Source of the DNA: Paractinoplanes rishiriensis
GTDB lineage: Bacteria; Actinomycetota; Actinomycetes; Mycobacteriales; Micromonosporaceae
DNA: 64,000 nucleotides
Assembly (NCBI RefSeq): GCF_016862375.1
Contig: NZ_BOMV01000007.1
Span: 706,528 to 770,527 of the forward strand
Direction: 5' to 3'
The translations under genes were made by a program, and so were the position numbers. The notes under the pieces are model-generated. The model searched no databases. It was not told where the DNA came from and saw only the letters and a list, made by a program, of their open reading frames with translations. This document shows positions 34,632 to 43,320 of this stretch, in pieces. The stretch's first letter is position 1. Each line of letters begins with the position of its first letter.

Positions 34632-35743
34632 GCAGCCGGGTCCTGGTACTCAACTCCGGCTCGTCCTCGGTGAAATACCGGCTGTTCGACGGCGCCGGCA
34701 CGCTGGCCAAGGGCCTGGTCGAGCGGATCGGAGAGGCCGGCGGCGACGCCACCGACCACCGCGCCGCGCTGCAACGGATCATGGCCGAGACCGACCTGTC
34801 CGGCCTGGTCGCGGTCGGCCACCGGGTGGTGCACGGCGGCGCCGAGTTCGCCGAGCCGACCGTGGTCGACGACGTGGTGGCGGCCCGGATCGAGGCGCTC
34901 ATCCCGCTCGCCCCGCTGCACAACCCGGCGGCGCTCAGCGGCATCGAGGTGGCCCGCAAACTGCTGCCCGACGTGTCGCAGGTGGCCGTCTTCGACACCG
35001 CGTTCCACGCCACCATCCCGGCCGACGGGGTGACCTGGGCGATCGACGCCGGCCTGGCCGAGCGCTGGCAGATCCGGCGGTACGGGTTCCACGGCACGTC
35101 GCACGCGTACGTGTCCCGCCGCACCGCCGAACTGCTCGGTAAAGACCCGGCCGAGACCAACGTGATCACCCTGCACCTGGGCAACGGCGCGAGCGCCTGC
35201 GCGGTCCGGGGCGGCCGCAGCGTGGCCACCTCGATGGGCATGTCGCCGCAGGGCGGCCTCGTGATGGGCACCCGCAGCGGCGACATCGACCCGACCGTGG
35301 TGTTCCACCTGCACCGGGTCGCCGGCATGTCGCTCGACGAGATCGAAACCTCGCTGACCCGGCGGGCCGGCCTCCAGGGACTCACCGGCGAAAACGACCT
35401 GCGCGCGGTGCTCGACCGCCGGGCGGCCGGCGACCCCGCGGCGACGCTCGCCTTCGACGTGTACTGCCGGCGCATCCGCGAGTACGTCGGCGCCTACCTG
35501 GCGGTGCTGGGCCGTACCGACGCGATCGTGTTCACCGCCGGGGTGGGCGAGAACGCGCCGCTGGTCCGCGCCACGGCGCTGGCCGGCCTCGAGTCGCTGG
35601 GCATCGCCGTCGACCCGGACCGCAACGCCCGCCGCGACCAGATCATCTCGCCGGACGGCAGCCCGATCGCGGTGTGCGTGGTGCCCACCGACGAGGAGTT
35701 GGAGATCGCGCGCCAGGCGCTGGCTACGACACAGCCCAGATAA
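34628..35743 (+). CDS. ackA: Acetate kinase
   Basis: A 371-residue kinase of the ASKHA fold that transfers phosphate between acetyl phosphate and ADP. Motifs: NSGSSSVKY at 8-16 (ATP/metal-binding Asn), GHRVVHGG near 64, DTAFH near 123 with the catalytic Asp, GFHGTSH, LGNGAS and TRSGDIDP. It is slightly shorter than the approximately 400-residue enterobacterial enzyme but nothing essential is missing. It follows pta with an ATGA overlap. The last 20 bases overlap the 3' end of a convergent small gene. Confidence 0.95.
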   Translation: MSSRVLVLNSGSSSVKYRLFDGAGTLAKGLVERIGEAGGDATDHRAALQRIMAETDLSGLVAVGHRVVHGGAEFAEPTVVDDVVAARIEALIPLAPLHNPAALSGIEVARKLLPDVSQVAVFDTAFHATIPADGVTWAIDAGLAERWQIRRYGFHGTSHAYVSRRTAELLGKDPAETNVITLHLGNGASACAVRGGRSVATSMGMSPQGGLVMGTRSGDIDPTVVFHLHRVAGMSLDEIETSLTRRAGLQGLTGENDLRAVLDRRAAGDPAATLAFDVYCRRIREYVGAYLAVLGRTDAIVFTAGVGENAPLVRATALAGLESLGIAVDPDRNARRDQIISPDGSPIAVCVVPTDEELEIARQALATTQPR

Positions 35744-35888
35744 CCAGCGCGAGCACGACGACGACACCGGCCACGCCGGCGACGATCAACGGGATCTTCG
35801 AGGTGGCGGCTTCCTGCGGCGCGTTCTGCGTGAAGGCACGGAAAGCCTCGGTGTTGCCGCTCGGATCGACGTGGTGGTTGTCAGACAT
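35724..35888 (-). CDS. Small single-helix membrane protein
   Basis: A 54-residue protein starting MSDNHHVDPSGNTEAFRAF, with a polar 28-residue N-terminus and one C-terminal transmembrane helix (about 31-52) ending in WAVS. It is a tail-anchored type of unknown function. The CDS overlaps ackA by 20 bases on the opposite strand. The ATG at 35888 is preferred because residues before it look random; the upstream frame has no ribosome site either. Confidence 0.65.
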   Translation of the reverse strand: MSDNHHVDPSGNTEAFRAFTQNAPQEAATSKIPLIVAGVAGVVVVLALVIWAVS

Positions 35889-36022
35889 GCGCACGACCAT
35901 AGCGAAAAGATGCACGCCCGCCGACCACCGCACCCCTTACGGCCGCGTCGCCTACCAGGACGAATGCACCCGGTCCGACGATTTCACCCCTTAGTGGGAG
36001 TGTCGCACCGTACTTTCGGATC

Positions 36023-36976
36023 ATGGGTACGCGGCGCGCGGTGGCACTCGCTCTGGCGCTGACGCTGGGCGCGTGCACGGGCCCGGTGGCAGCTCCCCCG
36101 CCACCGCCTCCCCCGCCCGCCGCTCCGTCGCCCGCCTCTCCGTCGCCCACCACGCTCCGCGAGGCGAGGTATCCGGTAGGCGTACGCATCCTGTACCTCC
36201 AGCGCGGCCCCGCTCGGCCACTCCCGACATATCTCTTTTATCCTTCCATCGGCGGCGCGACGGCGTCCGGCGGAGGAGCGCAGGGCGCGGGAGGGCACGG
36301 CGCGGGAGGGCACGGCGCGACGCGCGGCGCTGTCGGATCCGCGGCCCCGGCGCCCGTCGACAACGCGGTGCCGGCCGCCGGGCGTTTTCCGCTTGTGCTG
36401 TTCAGTCACGGGCTTACCGGGTCGCCCGAGCGCTACGCCATCGCGCTCGCCGACTGGGCCGCCGCCGGCTTTGTGGTCGCCGCCCCGCGTTACCCGTACA
36501 CGAACCGCTACGCCCGCCCCTTCCGCCGCGCCGACATCGTCAACCAGCCCGCCGACGCCCGTTACGTCATCGAGCGGGTCCGGCGCCTCGACATCACCCG
36601 GGGCGACCCGCTGCGCGCGCGCATCGACCGGGACCGGGTCGCCGCCGTCGGCCACTCGGCCGGCGGCTACACCACGACCGGGCTGTTCACCGCGGGCCAC
36701 GACCCGCGCCTGCGGTCGGCCGTCATCATGGCCGGCTGGCAGGCCCCCGGCGCGTTCGCCGGCCCGCCCGCCGAGATGCTTTTCCTCCAGGGCACCGCCG
36801 ACCCCATCGTGCCGGTGTCGATGAGCAGAGCGGTCTACGCCCGGGTGCCCTGGACGAAGGCATACATCCTGCTGAAGCGCGAGTCGCATGGCACCTACCT
36901 GCGACCCGGCAGCCCGGGCTACCGCAAGATGCGCGGCGCCGTCGTCAACTTCCTGCGGCGGACGCTCCATCGATAG
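36023..36976 (+). CDS. Alpha/beta-hydrolase lipoprotein, first of a tandem pair
   Basis: A 317-residue secreted hydrolase of the PAF-acetylhydrolase/chlorophyllase-like group. A lipobox LTLGAC places the lipidated Cys near 18, followed by an unbroken run of eight prolines. Gly-rich, His-containing filler (GAGGHGAGGH) lies at about 85-105. The hydrolase core shows SHGLTGSPERY, nucleophile GHSAGG near 214-219, and a likely His in ESHGTYL. It is closely similar to the next gene, and the two arose by tandem duplication. Substrate unknown: an acyl or polyester bond is likely. Confidence 0.83.
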   Translation: MGTRRAVALALALTLGACTGPVAAPPPPPPPPAAPSPASPSPTTLREARYPVGVRILYLQRGPARPLPTYLFYPSIGGATASGGGAQGAGGHGAGGHGATRGAVGSAAPAPVDNAVPAAGRFPLVLFSHGLTGSPERYAIALADWAAAGFVVAAPRYPYTNRYARPFRRADIVNQPADARYVIERVRRLDITRGDPLRARIDRDRVAAVGHSAGGYTTTGLFTAGHDPRLRSAVIMAGWQAPGAFAGPPAEMLFLQGTADPIVPVSMSRAVYARVPWTKAYILLKRESHGTYLRPGSPGYRKMRGAVVNFLRRTLHR

Positions 36977-36985
36977 CGCGGCACA

Positions 36986-37849
36986 ATGGGTCGGGTGCAT
37001 CGGCGTACGGTCATCCAGGGTTTGGTGGTTTCCGCTGCTCTCGGCGGGTGCACGCAATATCCGGCCCGGCGCGCGGAGATCCCGCCGAGCCCCACGCCGA
37101 CGACTCGGAAACCGATCACCGGCACCGCGCCCACCACTCGATTCGCCGTGCGGCGCAACAGGCTCGACCTGCGCCGCGACGACCGCCCGCTGCCCACCAC
37201 GATCTGGTCGCCGAGGGCCGAGGGCCGCTACCCGCTGATCCTGTTCAGCCACGGGCTGACCGCCTCCCCGGACGGCTACGAGACGCTGCTCACCGCCTGG
37301 GCCCGGGCCGGCTTCGTGGTCGCCGCCCCGGCCTACCCGCACACCTCCTCCGGAGTTCGGGAGTTCAACCCGCTCGACGTCCTCAACCAGCCCGCCGACG
37401 CCAGCTACGTCATCACCCAACTGGTATCCCGCGGTAAGCACGACCGCATCGCCGCCGCCGGTCACTCCGCCGGCGGCATCACCACCATCGGCCTGTTCAC
37501 CAGCGCCCGCGACGAGCGCCTGCGCGCCGGCGTCGTCCTCGCCGGCCGCCAGGTCGTCCCCTCGCCCTTCACCGGCGCCGAGGTCCCGCTCCTGTTCGTG
37601 CACGGCCGCCGCGACAAGACGGTCGCCTACGCCGAGGGCCGCGCCGCCTACGACGCGCTCACCTGGCCCAAGGCTCTGCTCACCTTCCCGGACGGCGGGC
37701 ACGAGGCCACCGGCGACGAACTCGACGTGGTCGCCGCCACCAGCACCGAGTTCTGGCGCTGGTCCCTCTACGGCGACGGGGCCGCCAAGTCCCGCATCGC
37801 CCGCGACGCCGGGCAGGGCGGCCTGGCCACCCTCAGCAACCGCCTTTAG
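36986..37849 (+). CDS. Alpha/beta-hydrolase lipoprotein, second of a tandem pair
   Basis: A 287-residue paralogue of the preceding gene, starting 9 bases after it. The N-terminus has RR and a lipobox ALGGC near 22. Core motifs: SHGLTASPDGY, GHSAGG near 160, LAGRQ, and HGRRDKTV with the acid residue; GGHEATG contains the likely His. It lacks the Gly/His-rich insertion. Two in-frame starts (ATG 36986, GTG 36995) cannot be separated. Its stop overlaps the convergent quinone reductase-like gene by 4 bases. Confidence 0.83.
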   Translation: MGRVHRRTVIQGLVVSAALGGCTQYPARRAEIPPSPTPTTRKPITGTAPTTRFAVRRNRLDLRRDDRPLPTTIWSPRAEGRYPLILFSHGLTASPDGYETLLTAWARAGFVVAAPAYPHTSSGVREFNPLDVLNQPADASYVITQLVSRGKHDRIAAAGHSAGGITTIGLFTSARDERLRAGVVLAGRQVVPSPFTGAEVPLLFVHGRRDKTVAYAEGRAAYDALTWPKALLTFPDGGHEATGDELDVVAATSTEFWRWSLYGDGAAKSRIARDAGQGGLATLSNRL

Positions 37850-38796
37850 TGCAGCAGGTCGACCGCGACCTTGCCGAACACCTCGCCCGACGCCAGGTGC
37901 GCGAACGCGTCCGTCACCGCGGTGAACCCGTACGTCGAGTCGATCAGTGGCCGGATCTCCTTGGCCACGCACAGGTCCAGCAGCGCCACCAGTTCCGCTC
38001 GCGTGCCCATCGTGCTGCCGAGCAGTTCCAGCTGCATCGCGAACAACCGCCGCAGGTCGACCGTCGCCAGGTGCCCGCCGGTCGCGCCGCACACCACGAT
38101 CCGGGCGCCCGGTGCCGCGCACTTCATCGAGTGGTCGAACGTCGGCGCGCCCACCGACTCGATCACCACGTCCACCCGCTCGGGCAGCCGCATGCCCGGC
38201 TCCACCGCCACCGCGCCCAGCTCCGCGATCTTGGCCCGCTTGTCCGGGTCGCGGCTGGTCGCGTACACCCTCTTGCCGAGAGCGAGCGCAAGCGCGACGG
38301 CCGCCGTGGCCACCCCGCCGCCGGCGCCCTGCACCAGCACCGCAGTGCCCTCGTCGACCCGGCCGCGGGTGGTCAGCATGTGGTAGGCCGTCAGCCAGGC
38401 GGTCGGCAGGCACGCGGCGTCCAGGAAGGACAGCCCGGCCGGCTTGGCGATCAGGTTTTCCCGCGGCACCGCCATCCGCTCGGCGAGCGTGCCCGGATGC
38501 CGCTCGGAGAACAGCGAGTAACCCCGCGGGTCAGCCTTGTCGGCCACCACCGGATAGACGACCACCTCGTTGCCGTCCGGGTCGACACCGGCCGCATCGC
38601 ATCCGAGCACCATCGGCAGCCGATCACCCGGCAGCCCCACGCCGCGCAGCGACCAGAGATCGTGGTGGTTGAGCGAGGCGGCACGCACCTCGACGGTCAC
38701 CCACCCGTCCGGCGGCGTCGGCTCCGGCACCTCGCCCACCGCGAGCGCGCGAAGCGGCTGGTCGTCATCGGCGGCGGTGGCGTAGGCGGCACGCAT
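37846..38796 (-). CDS. Zinc-independent quinone oxidoreductase-like MDR enzyme
   Basis: A 316-residue medium-chain dehydrogenase/reductase: a GroES-like N-terminal domain (SLNHHDLWSLRG near 37, GCDAAG) and a Rossmann domain with the dinucleotide motif GAGGGVATAAV near 150. No structural or catalytic zinc cysteines are present, as in quinone oxidoreductase and enoyl reductase branches. It probably reduces an alpha,beta-unsaturated carbonyl with NADPH. The ATG at 38796 (MRAAYATA) is preferred to the longer open frame, which is repetitive charged sequence. Confidence 0.87.
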   Translation of the reverse strand: MRAAYATAADDDQPLRALAVGEVPEPTPPDGWVTVEVRAASLNHHDLWSLRGVGLPGDRLPMVLGCDAAGVDPDGNEVVVYPVVADKADPRGYSLFSERHPGTLAERMAVPRENLIAKPAGLSFLDAACLPTAWLTAYHMLTTRGRVDEGTAVLVQGAGGGVATAAVALALALGKRVYATSRDPDKRAKIAELGAVAVEPGMRLPERVDVVIESVGAPTFDHSMKCAAPGARIVVCGATGGHLATVDLRRLFAMQLELLGSTMGTRAELVALLDLCVAKEIRPLIDSTYGFTAVTDAFAHLASGEVFGKVAVDLLH

Positions 38797-38942
38797 GGGA
38801 AAGACATTAACCCCATTTCCGGTACGCGAAGAGAACCAGCCAACCGCACGAACGGCAGCCCTCGCCTCAGTGGACCGGGCCGTGGCCACTCGCCCTCCCC
38901 GGTCCGCTGCCGGGCTGTCCCGCGGGGCTGGGCTCAAAGAAA

Positions 38943-38972
38943 GATCCGGCGGGCCTCCCGGCCCACCGGATC
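38943..38972 (-). terminator. Rho-independent terminator of the malic enzyme gene
   Basis: A 13-bp stem (38943-38955 with 38960-38972, one mismatch) around a TCCC loop, followed on the minus strand by a TTTCTTT tract. It begins 18 bases after the stop of the malic enzyme gene. Confidence 0.85.
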
Positions 38973-38989
38973 CACTGCGTCGCTAGTTG

Positions 38990-40249
38990 TCAGGCCGTGG
39001 TCGCCTGAGCGATCGAGTCCGGCTGAGCGATCGAGTCCGGCGTTACGCCCGGCACCGAGCGGCGGGCCACGCCGTCCCGGGCCGCCGCCTCGGCCACCGC
39101 CTTGGCCACCGCCGGTGCCACCCGCGGGTCGAGCGGCGACGGCACGATCGCCTCGGCGCGCAGGTCGTCCGAGACCACCTCGGCGATCGCGTCGGCCGCG
39201 GCCACCTTCATGGCGTCGGTGATCGTGCTGGCCCGGCAGTCCAGCGCGCCCCGGAAGATCCCGGGGAAGGCCAGCACGTTGTTGATCTGGTTGGGGAAGT
39301 CGCTGCGGCCGGTCGCCACGATCGCCGCGTACTTGTGCGCGATCGCCGGCGGCACCTCGGGCGTCGGGTTGGCCAGCGCAAAGATGATGCCGCCCGGCGC
39401 CATGCCGGCCAGCGCACTCTCCGCGATGCTGCCGCCGGACACCCCGATCAGCACGTCCGCGCCGATCAGCGCCTCGGCGATGCCGCCGCTGCGGCCGGAG
39501 AAGTTGGTGGTGGCCGCCAGCTCCGCCTTGACCGCGGTGAGGTCCTCGCGGTCGCGGTGGATGATGCCGCGCGAGTCGCAGACGATCACGTTGGCCTCCT
39601 CGACGCCGGCCGCGATCAGGGTCTGGGTGATCGCCACCCCGGCCGCACCGGCCCCGCTGATCACCACCCGCAGGTCGGCGAACCGGCGGCCGAGCAGCGT
39701 GGCGGCGTTGCGCAGCGCGGCCAGCGTGACCACCGCGGTGCCGTGCTGATCGTCGTGGAAGACCGGGATGTCGAGTTCGGCGTCCAGCCGGCGCTCGATC
39801 TCGAAGCAGCGCGGCGCGCTGATGTCCTCGAGGTTGATCCCGCCGAACGACGGCGCCATCGCCTTGACCGCCGCCACGATGCCCTCGACGTCCTGGGTGT
39901 CCAGGCAGATCGGGATCGAGTCGACCCCGCCGAACTGCTTGAACAGGATCGACTTGCCCTCCATCACCGGCATGGCGGCCTTCGGCCCGATGTTGCCGAG
40001 GCCGAGCACGGCCGAGCCGTCGGTGACCACCGCGACCGTGTTGGCGGTCCAGGTGTAGTCGGCGTACAGGGCCGGATCCTCGGCGATCGCCTCGCAGACC
40101 CGGGCCACGCCGGGGGTGTACGCGAGGGACAGGTCGTCCCGGCTGGACAGCGAGACGGTCGAGCTGATCGCCATCTTGCCGTTCCTGTGCAGGTCGAAGA
40201 CGGGATCGGCGGCCAGCGCCGGATCCAGCTCAAAACTGAAATAAGACAT
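38990..40249 (-). CDS. NAD(P)-dependent malic enzyme
   Basis: A 419-residue enzyme that oxidatively decarboxylates malate to pyruvate. The N-terminal malic domain shows YTPGVA near 48, LGNIGP and the Lys of the GKS segment; metal ligands lie in FHDDQHGTAV. The C-terminal Rossmann domain carries SGAGAAGVA near 197 and ANPTPE. It is the short bacterial form without phosphotransacetylase domain. The C-terminus ends in a duplicated PDSIAQ, a tandem duplication at the DNA level. The ATG at 40249 has GGAG 6 nt upstream. Confidence 0.93.
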   Translation of the reverse strand: MSYFSFELDPALAADPVFDLHRNGKMAISSTVSLSSRDDLSLAYTPGVARVCEAIAEDPALYADYTWTANTVAVVTDGSAVLGLGNIGPKAAMPVMEGKSILFKQFGGVDSIPICLDTQDVEGIVAAVKAMAPSFGGINLEDISAPRCFEIERRLDAELDIPVFHDDQHGTAVVTLAALRNAATLLGRRFADLRVVISGAGAAGVAITQTLIAAGVEEANVIVCDSRGIIHRDREDLTAVKAELAATTNFSGRSGGIAEALIGADVLIGVSGGSIAESALAGMAPGGIIFALANPTPEVPPAIAHKYAAIVATGRSDFPNQINNVLAFPGIFRGALDCRASTITDAMKVAAADAIAEVVSDDLRAEAIVPSPLDPRVAPAVAKAVAEAAARDGVARRSVPGVTPDSIAQPDSIAQATTA

Positions 40250-40388
40250 GGTGACTCCACACGGCATCGACATTGACACGGTGCACCGGCGCGGTCCTCG
40301 GTCGCGAATGAGCGCCGAGCGGCGGTGCGATGCGGGGATCACCCGGGAAAGCGACCACAGCGCGGGTGTGCGCTGGGGTTACCCGACA

Positions 40389-40697
40389 TTAACCTAACCG
40401 ACCGAGCCGCGGGTAGTAACGAATTAACACCCGCCCGATGACATCCGCCACCCCGTACGCTCGGGAATCGTCGTGCACCAGAGCGTTGTCGCCCTGCACC
40501 CACCAGCCCCCGTCGATCTCGCGCACCGCACGCTTCACCACCAGCAGATCCGGCCGGCTGCGGAACCGCGCGACCACCACGTCACCGGCCCTTACCCGCC
40601 CGCCGCGCCGGACGATCAAGGCGTCACCGGCGCGCAGGGTCGGCACCATCGAGGGTCCGCGCACCAGGACCGCGAACAGTGGTAATTGCCACCTCAA
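40389..40697 (-). CDS. sodX: Nickel superoxide dismutase maturation protease
   Basis: A 102-residue S26-family peptidase (signal peptidase/LexA-like fold) with Ser in GPSMVPTL near 14-21 and Lys in VVKRAV near 55. It removes the N-terminal propeptide of SodN to expose the nickel-binding His. It is divergent from sodN with 85 bases between them, the arrangement seen in other actinomycetes. The TTG start at 40697 has GGGAG 9 nt upstream; the nearby ATG runs into a stop after two codons, so the TTG is needed. Confidence 0.88.
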   Translation of the reverse strand: MRWQLPLFAVLVRGPSMVPTLRAGDALIVRRGGRVRAGDVVVARFRSRPDLLVVKRAVREIDGGWWVQGDNALVHDDSRAYGVADVIGRVLIRYYPRLGRLG

Positions 40698-40782
40698 GGC
40701 ATCAGTCTCCCGTTGCGTTAGGGCCGAGATGTAAGGGGTAGTGTCAAGTGCGGATCATCGCAAACTGTCTGGAGGAGTCCTG

Positions 40783-41187
40783 ATGCGACTTCCGCGCTTC
40801 CTCATGCCCCGTACCGTGGTCAGCGCCCACTGCGACCTGCCCTGCGGCGTCTACGACCCGGCGCAGGCCCGGATCGAGGCTGAGTCGGTCAAGGCGATCG
40901 CCGAGAAGTACCAGTCGAACACCGACCCGGAGTTCCGCACCCGCGCCATCCTGATCAAGGAGCAGCGCGCCGAACTGGTCAAGCACCACCTCTGGGTCCT
41001 GTGGACGGACTACTTCAAGGCCCCGCACTTCGAGAAGTACCCCAACCTGCACCAGCTCTTCAACGAGGCCACCAAACTGGCCGGTGCCTCCGGCGCCAAG
41101 GGCTCGGTCGACCCGGCCGTTGCCGACCAGCTGCTCGGCAAGATCGAGGAGATCTCCAAGATCTTCTGGGAGACCAAGCAGGCGTGA
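40783..41187 (+). CDS. sodN: Nickel-type superoxide dismutase
   Basis: A 134-residue homohexameric enzyme that disproportionates superoxide. The nickel hook is intact: after a 15-residue propeptide (MRLPRFLMPRTVVSA) the mature protein begins HCDLPCGVYDPA with His1, Cys2 and Cys6. The rest is a four-helix bundle of standard length. The ATG at 40783 has GGAGGAG 6 nt upstream; the frame extending to 40741 is not used. The stop overlaps the GTG of a GNAT gene, so that gene is translationally coupled. In streptomycetes sodN responds to nickel through Nur; no Nur box could be read here with confidence. Confidence 0.96.
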   Translation: MRLPRFLMPRTVVSAHCDLPCGVYDPAQARIEAESVKAIAEKYQSNTDPEFRTRAILIKEQRAELVKHHLWVLWTDYFKAPHFEKYPNLHQLFNEATKLAGASGAKGSVDPAVADQLLGKIEEISKIFWETKQA

Positions 41188-41693
41188 GCTTCACCGCTGT
41201 CGTCCGGCCGGTACGTCCCGAGGACGTACCGGCCGTCGTCGCTATGGTGCACGAGCTGGCCGCCTTCGAGCGGGCCGCCGAGCAGTGCCGGCTCACCGTC
41301 GAGCAGCTGGAGCGCGCGCTGTTCACCGACCGGGTCGTGTCCGGGCACGTCGCCACCGACGCCGGCGACCGGCCGGTCGGCTTCGCCCTCTGGTTCGTCA
41401 ACTTCTCGACCTGGACCGGCACCGCCGGCATCCACCTCGAGGATCTCTTCGTCCGCCCGGAGGCCCGCGGCACCGGAGCCGGCGGCGCGCTGCTGGCGGC
41501 TCTCGCCGAGATCTGCGTGAGCCGCGCGTACGAACGCCTCGAGTGGGTGATGCTGGACTGGAACCCGGCGGCCGAGTTCTACGCCGCGATCGGGGCCGAA
41601 GTCGTCGCCGACTGGGTGCCGTACCGCCTCTCCGGGGCGCCGCTGCACCGTCTCGCCGAACGCGCCTCCCCCGCCGCCCGCGTCAACCGTTAG
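41184..41693 (+). CDS. GNAT-family N-acetyltransferase
   Basis: A 169-residue acetyltransferase resembling the diamine acetyltransferase (SSAT) branch. The acetyl-CoA site is RPEARGTGAGGALL near 85-98, and FHLEDLFV-like residues (IHLEDLFV) precede it; a catalytic Tyr lies in EFYAAIGA near 140. Start is GTG 41184, inside the sodN stop (GTGA), so the protein depends on sodN translation. The longer frame is antisense artefact. The linkage to sodN is interesting but its meaning is unknown; a polyamine or small amine is the likeliest substrate. Confidence 0.85.
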   Translation: MSFTAVVRPVRPEDVPAVVAMVHELAAFERAAEQCRLTVEQLERALFTDRVVSGHVATDAGDRPVGFALWFVNFSTWTGTAGIHLEDLFVRPEARGTGAGGALLAALAEICVSRAYERLEWVMLDWNPAAEFYAAIGAEVVADWVPYRLSGAPLHRLAERASPAARVNR

Positions 41694-41720
41694 GCTCTGC
41701 CCGTTGGGAGGGTGGCAACG

Positions 41721-42128
41721 GTGACTCTGACGGACGCACAACACCCGGCGCTCGGCGACGACGTCGTCCTGCTCACGGTGCCCGCCGACGGCGGCTACCT
41801 GGGCGTGCTCCGGACGGCCACCGCCGGCCTGGCCGCCCGCCTGCACTTCGCGCTCGACGAGATCGAGGATCTGCGCATCGCCGTCGACGAGGCCTGCGCC
41901 ATGCTGCTGGCCATCGCGACCCGCGGCGCCGAGCTGGAGTGCCGGTTCACGGTGACCGACGACGCGCTCTCGGTCGAGGTGAGCGTCACCACGGTGCGCG
42001 GCGCCCGGCTGCCGGCCGAGTCGTCCTTCGCGTGGAAGGTGCTGACCGCGCTGACCACGTCGGCCACCGCCGAGGCGAGCGGCCGGCACGCGACCATCCG
42101 GCTGCTCACCCGCCGCACCGAGATCTAG
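41721..42128 (+). CDS. RsbW-type ATP-binding regulator (anti-sigma factor/serine kinase)
   Basis: A 135-residue GHKL-family protein with the start of the fold (LRIAVDEACAMLL, an N-box variant) and a C-terminal region of the anti-sigma class. The usual second part of the ATP lid (GxGL) is not obvious, so kinase activity is uncertain. The GTG at 41721 is preferred to 41712 because GGGAGG lies 10 nt upstream of it. No anti-anti-sigma factor or sigma gene is adjacent. Role inferred: partner switching in stress or development. Confidence 0.7.
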   Translation: MTLTDAQHPALGDDVVLLTVPADGGYLGVLRTATAGLAARLHFALDEIEDLRIAVDEACAMLLAIATRGAELECRFTVTDDALSVEVSVTTVRGARLPAESSFAWKVLTALTTSATAEASGRHATIRLLTRRTEI

Positions 42129-42141
42129 CCCGGATCGAAAA

Positions 42142-42840
42142 TCAGCGGGTCGACGCCACGATGTAGTCGAGGTGCCGGGCCGCTGCCCGGCTGGCCGCCT
42201 CGCCGTCGCGCACGGCGATGCAGTCCAGCAGCTGCCGGTGGTCGGCGTCGATCTGCACCCAGTACCCCACCGGGAGGTTCTCGGTGATCGATTCCCCGTA
42301 CGAGGCGTGATACATCGGCCGGGCCACCAGCTCGAACAGCGGGTTGCCGGTGGCCTTGGCCATCGCGGTGTGGAACGCGGTGTGCGCCGCCAGCATGGTG
42401 TCGAGGTCGTCCAACGCCGGATCGAACAGCGCGCCGCTCATCTCGACCAGGTGCTCGTCGTTGCGCCGCGCCGCGGCCAGCGCGGCGGCCGGCACCTCGA
42501 GCGCCCGGCGCAGCTCCAGGAAGTCGTCGAGGCCCACCGAGGCCGAGTTGCCGAGCAGCGTGAATCCGGCGGACAGGCCGTCAGCGAGCTGCGCGGCATC
42601 CGGATGCGCGACGAAGCTGCCGCCGGTCACCCCGCGGGTCGTCACGATCAGATGCTGGCTCGCGAGCAGCCGCAACGCCTCACGTACGGTGCTGCGACTC
42701 ACCCCGGTCTTGACGCACAACTCCGGCTCCGGCGGCAATCGCTCGCCGGGTCGCAGTCGTCCCGAAGTGATATCGGCCCGTAACTCGTCTGCCAGTACCT
42801 GATAGGCGGGCGGACGCACCGTAGATCCGGTCACCTTCAC
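42142..42840 (-). CDS. GntR/FadR-family transcriptional regulator
   Basis: A 232-residue repressor: winged helix at about 10-75 (AYQVLADELRADITSGRL, then SRSTVREALRLLASQHLI) and an all-helical FCD ligand domain at about 90-225 with the metal ligands Asp, His (HTAFH) and His. The GTG at 42840 has GGGAATA upstream; GTG 42834 is also possible. No obvious catabolic operon lies beside it, so the ligand is unknown; the neighbouring gene is a membrane protein. Confidence 0.87.
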   Translation of the reverse strand: MKVTGSTVRPPAYQVLADELRADITSGRLRPGERLPPEPELCVKTGVSRSTVREALRLLASQHLIVTTRGVTGGSFVAHPDAAQLADGLSAGFTLLGNSASVGLDDFLELRRALEVPAAALAAARRNDEHLVEMSGALFDPALDDLDTMLAAHTAFHTAMAKATGNPLFELVARPMYHASYGESITENLPVGYWVQIDADHRQLLDCIAVRDGEAASRAAARHLDYIVASTR

Positions 42841-42872
42841 AGGGTATTCCCTGCGGGGCCGCCAGGGGGTGA

Positions 42873-43268
42873 CTAATCGACACCCAACGCTCGGGTGCTC
42901 GCCGGCAGCACGATGAGCAGGCCGGTGACCAGTGCCAATGCCATCAGAAGCAGACCCAGCCAGAGCGGATCGACCTGCATCAGGAAGCCGCCGGTCGCCA
43001 TCACGAACAGCTGGACGACGATGGCCGGGCCGCGAGCGCCGGCCGTCCGCCGGCCCAGCCCGCGGGCGACGAAATAGACGGCGACGGCCGACAGCGCGGC
43101 GAAGGCGGTGAGCGCCAGGGCCATCCCGAGGTGCAGCGAGTCGCTGGTCAGATCGAGATAAATCAGGAAAGCGGTGAGCCCGGCCAGTGCCGCGGCCTCC
43201 AGGTAGAGGAGCCGGACCGCCCACACCAGCGTGGCCGGCTCGGCGGCCACCGGTTTCTCACCAGTCAC
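42873..43268 (-). CDS. Four-helix membrane protein
   Basis: A 131-residue integral membrane protein with four helices (about 18-38, 45-68, 80-98 and 100-122) and a short cytosolic N-terminus. No known domain; similar small proteins occur widely in actinobacteria without assigned function. It starts at a GTG at 43268 and is divergent from the lipid kinase gene; the 52-base gap contains both promoters. Confidence 0.72.
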   Translation of the reverse strand: MTGEKPVAAEPATLVWAVRLLYLEAAALAGLTAFLIYLDLTSDSLHLGMALALTAFAALSAVAVYFVARGLGRRTAGARGPAIVVQLFVMATGGFLMQVDPLWLGLLLMALALVTGLLIVLPASTRALGVD

Positions 43269-43307
43269 AGGTGCACCATACCGACACAGTTTCTACCGAT
43301 CGTTAGG

Positions 43308-43320
43308 TACAGTGCCGCGC
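43308..43320 (+). promoter_or_regulatory. -10 box of the lipid kinase gene
   Basis: TACAGT at 43308-43313 ends 7 nt before the ATG at 43321, giving a probable leaderless transcript. The -35 region is weak. Confidence 0.4.
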
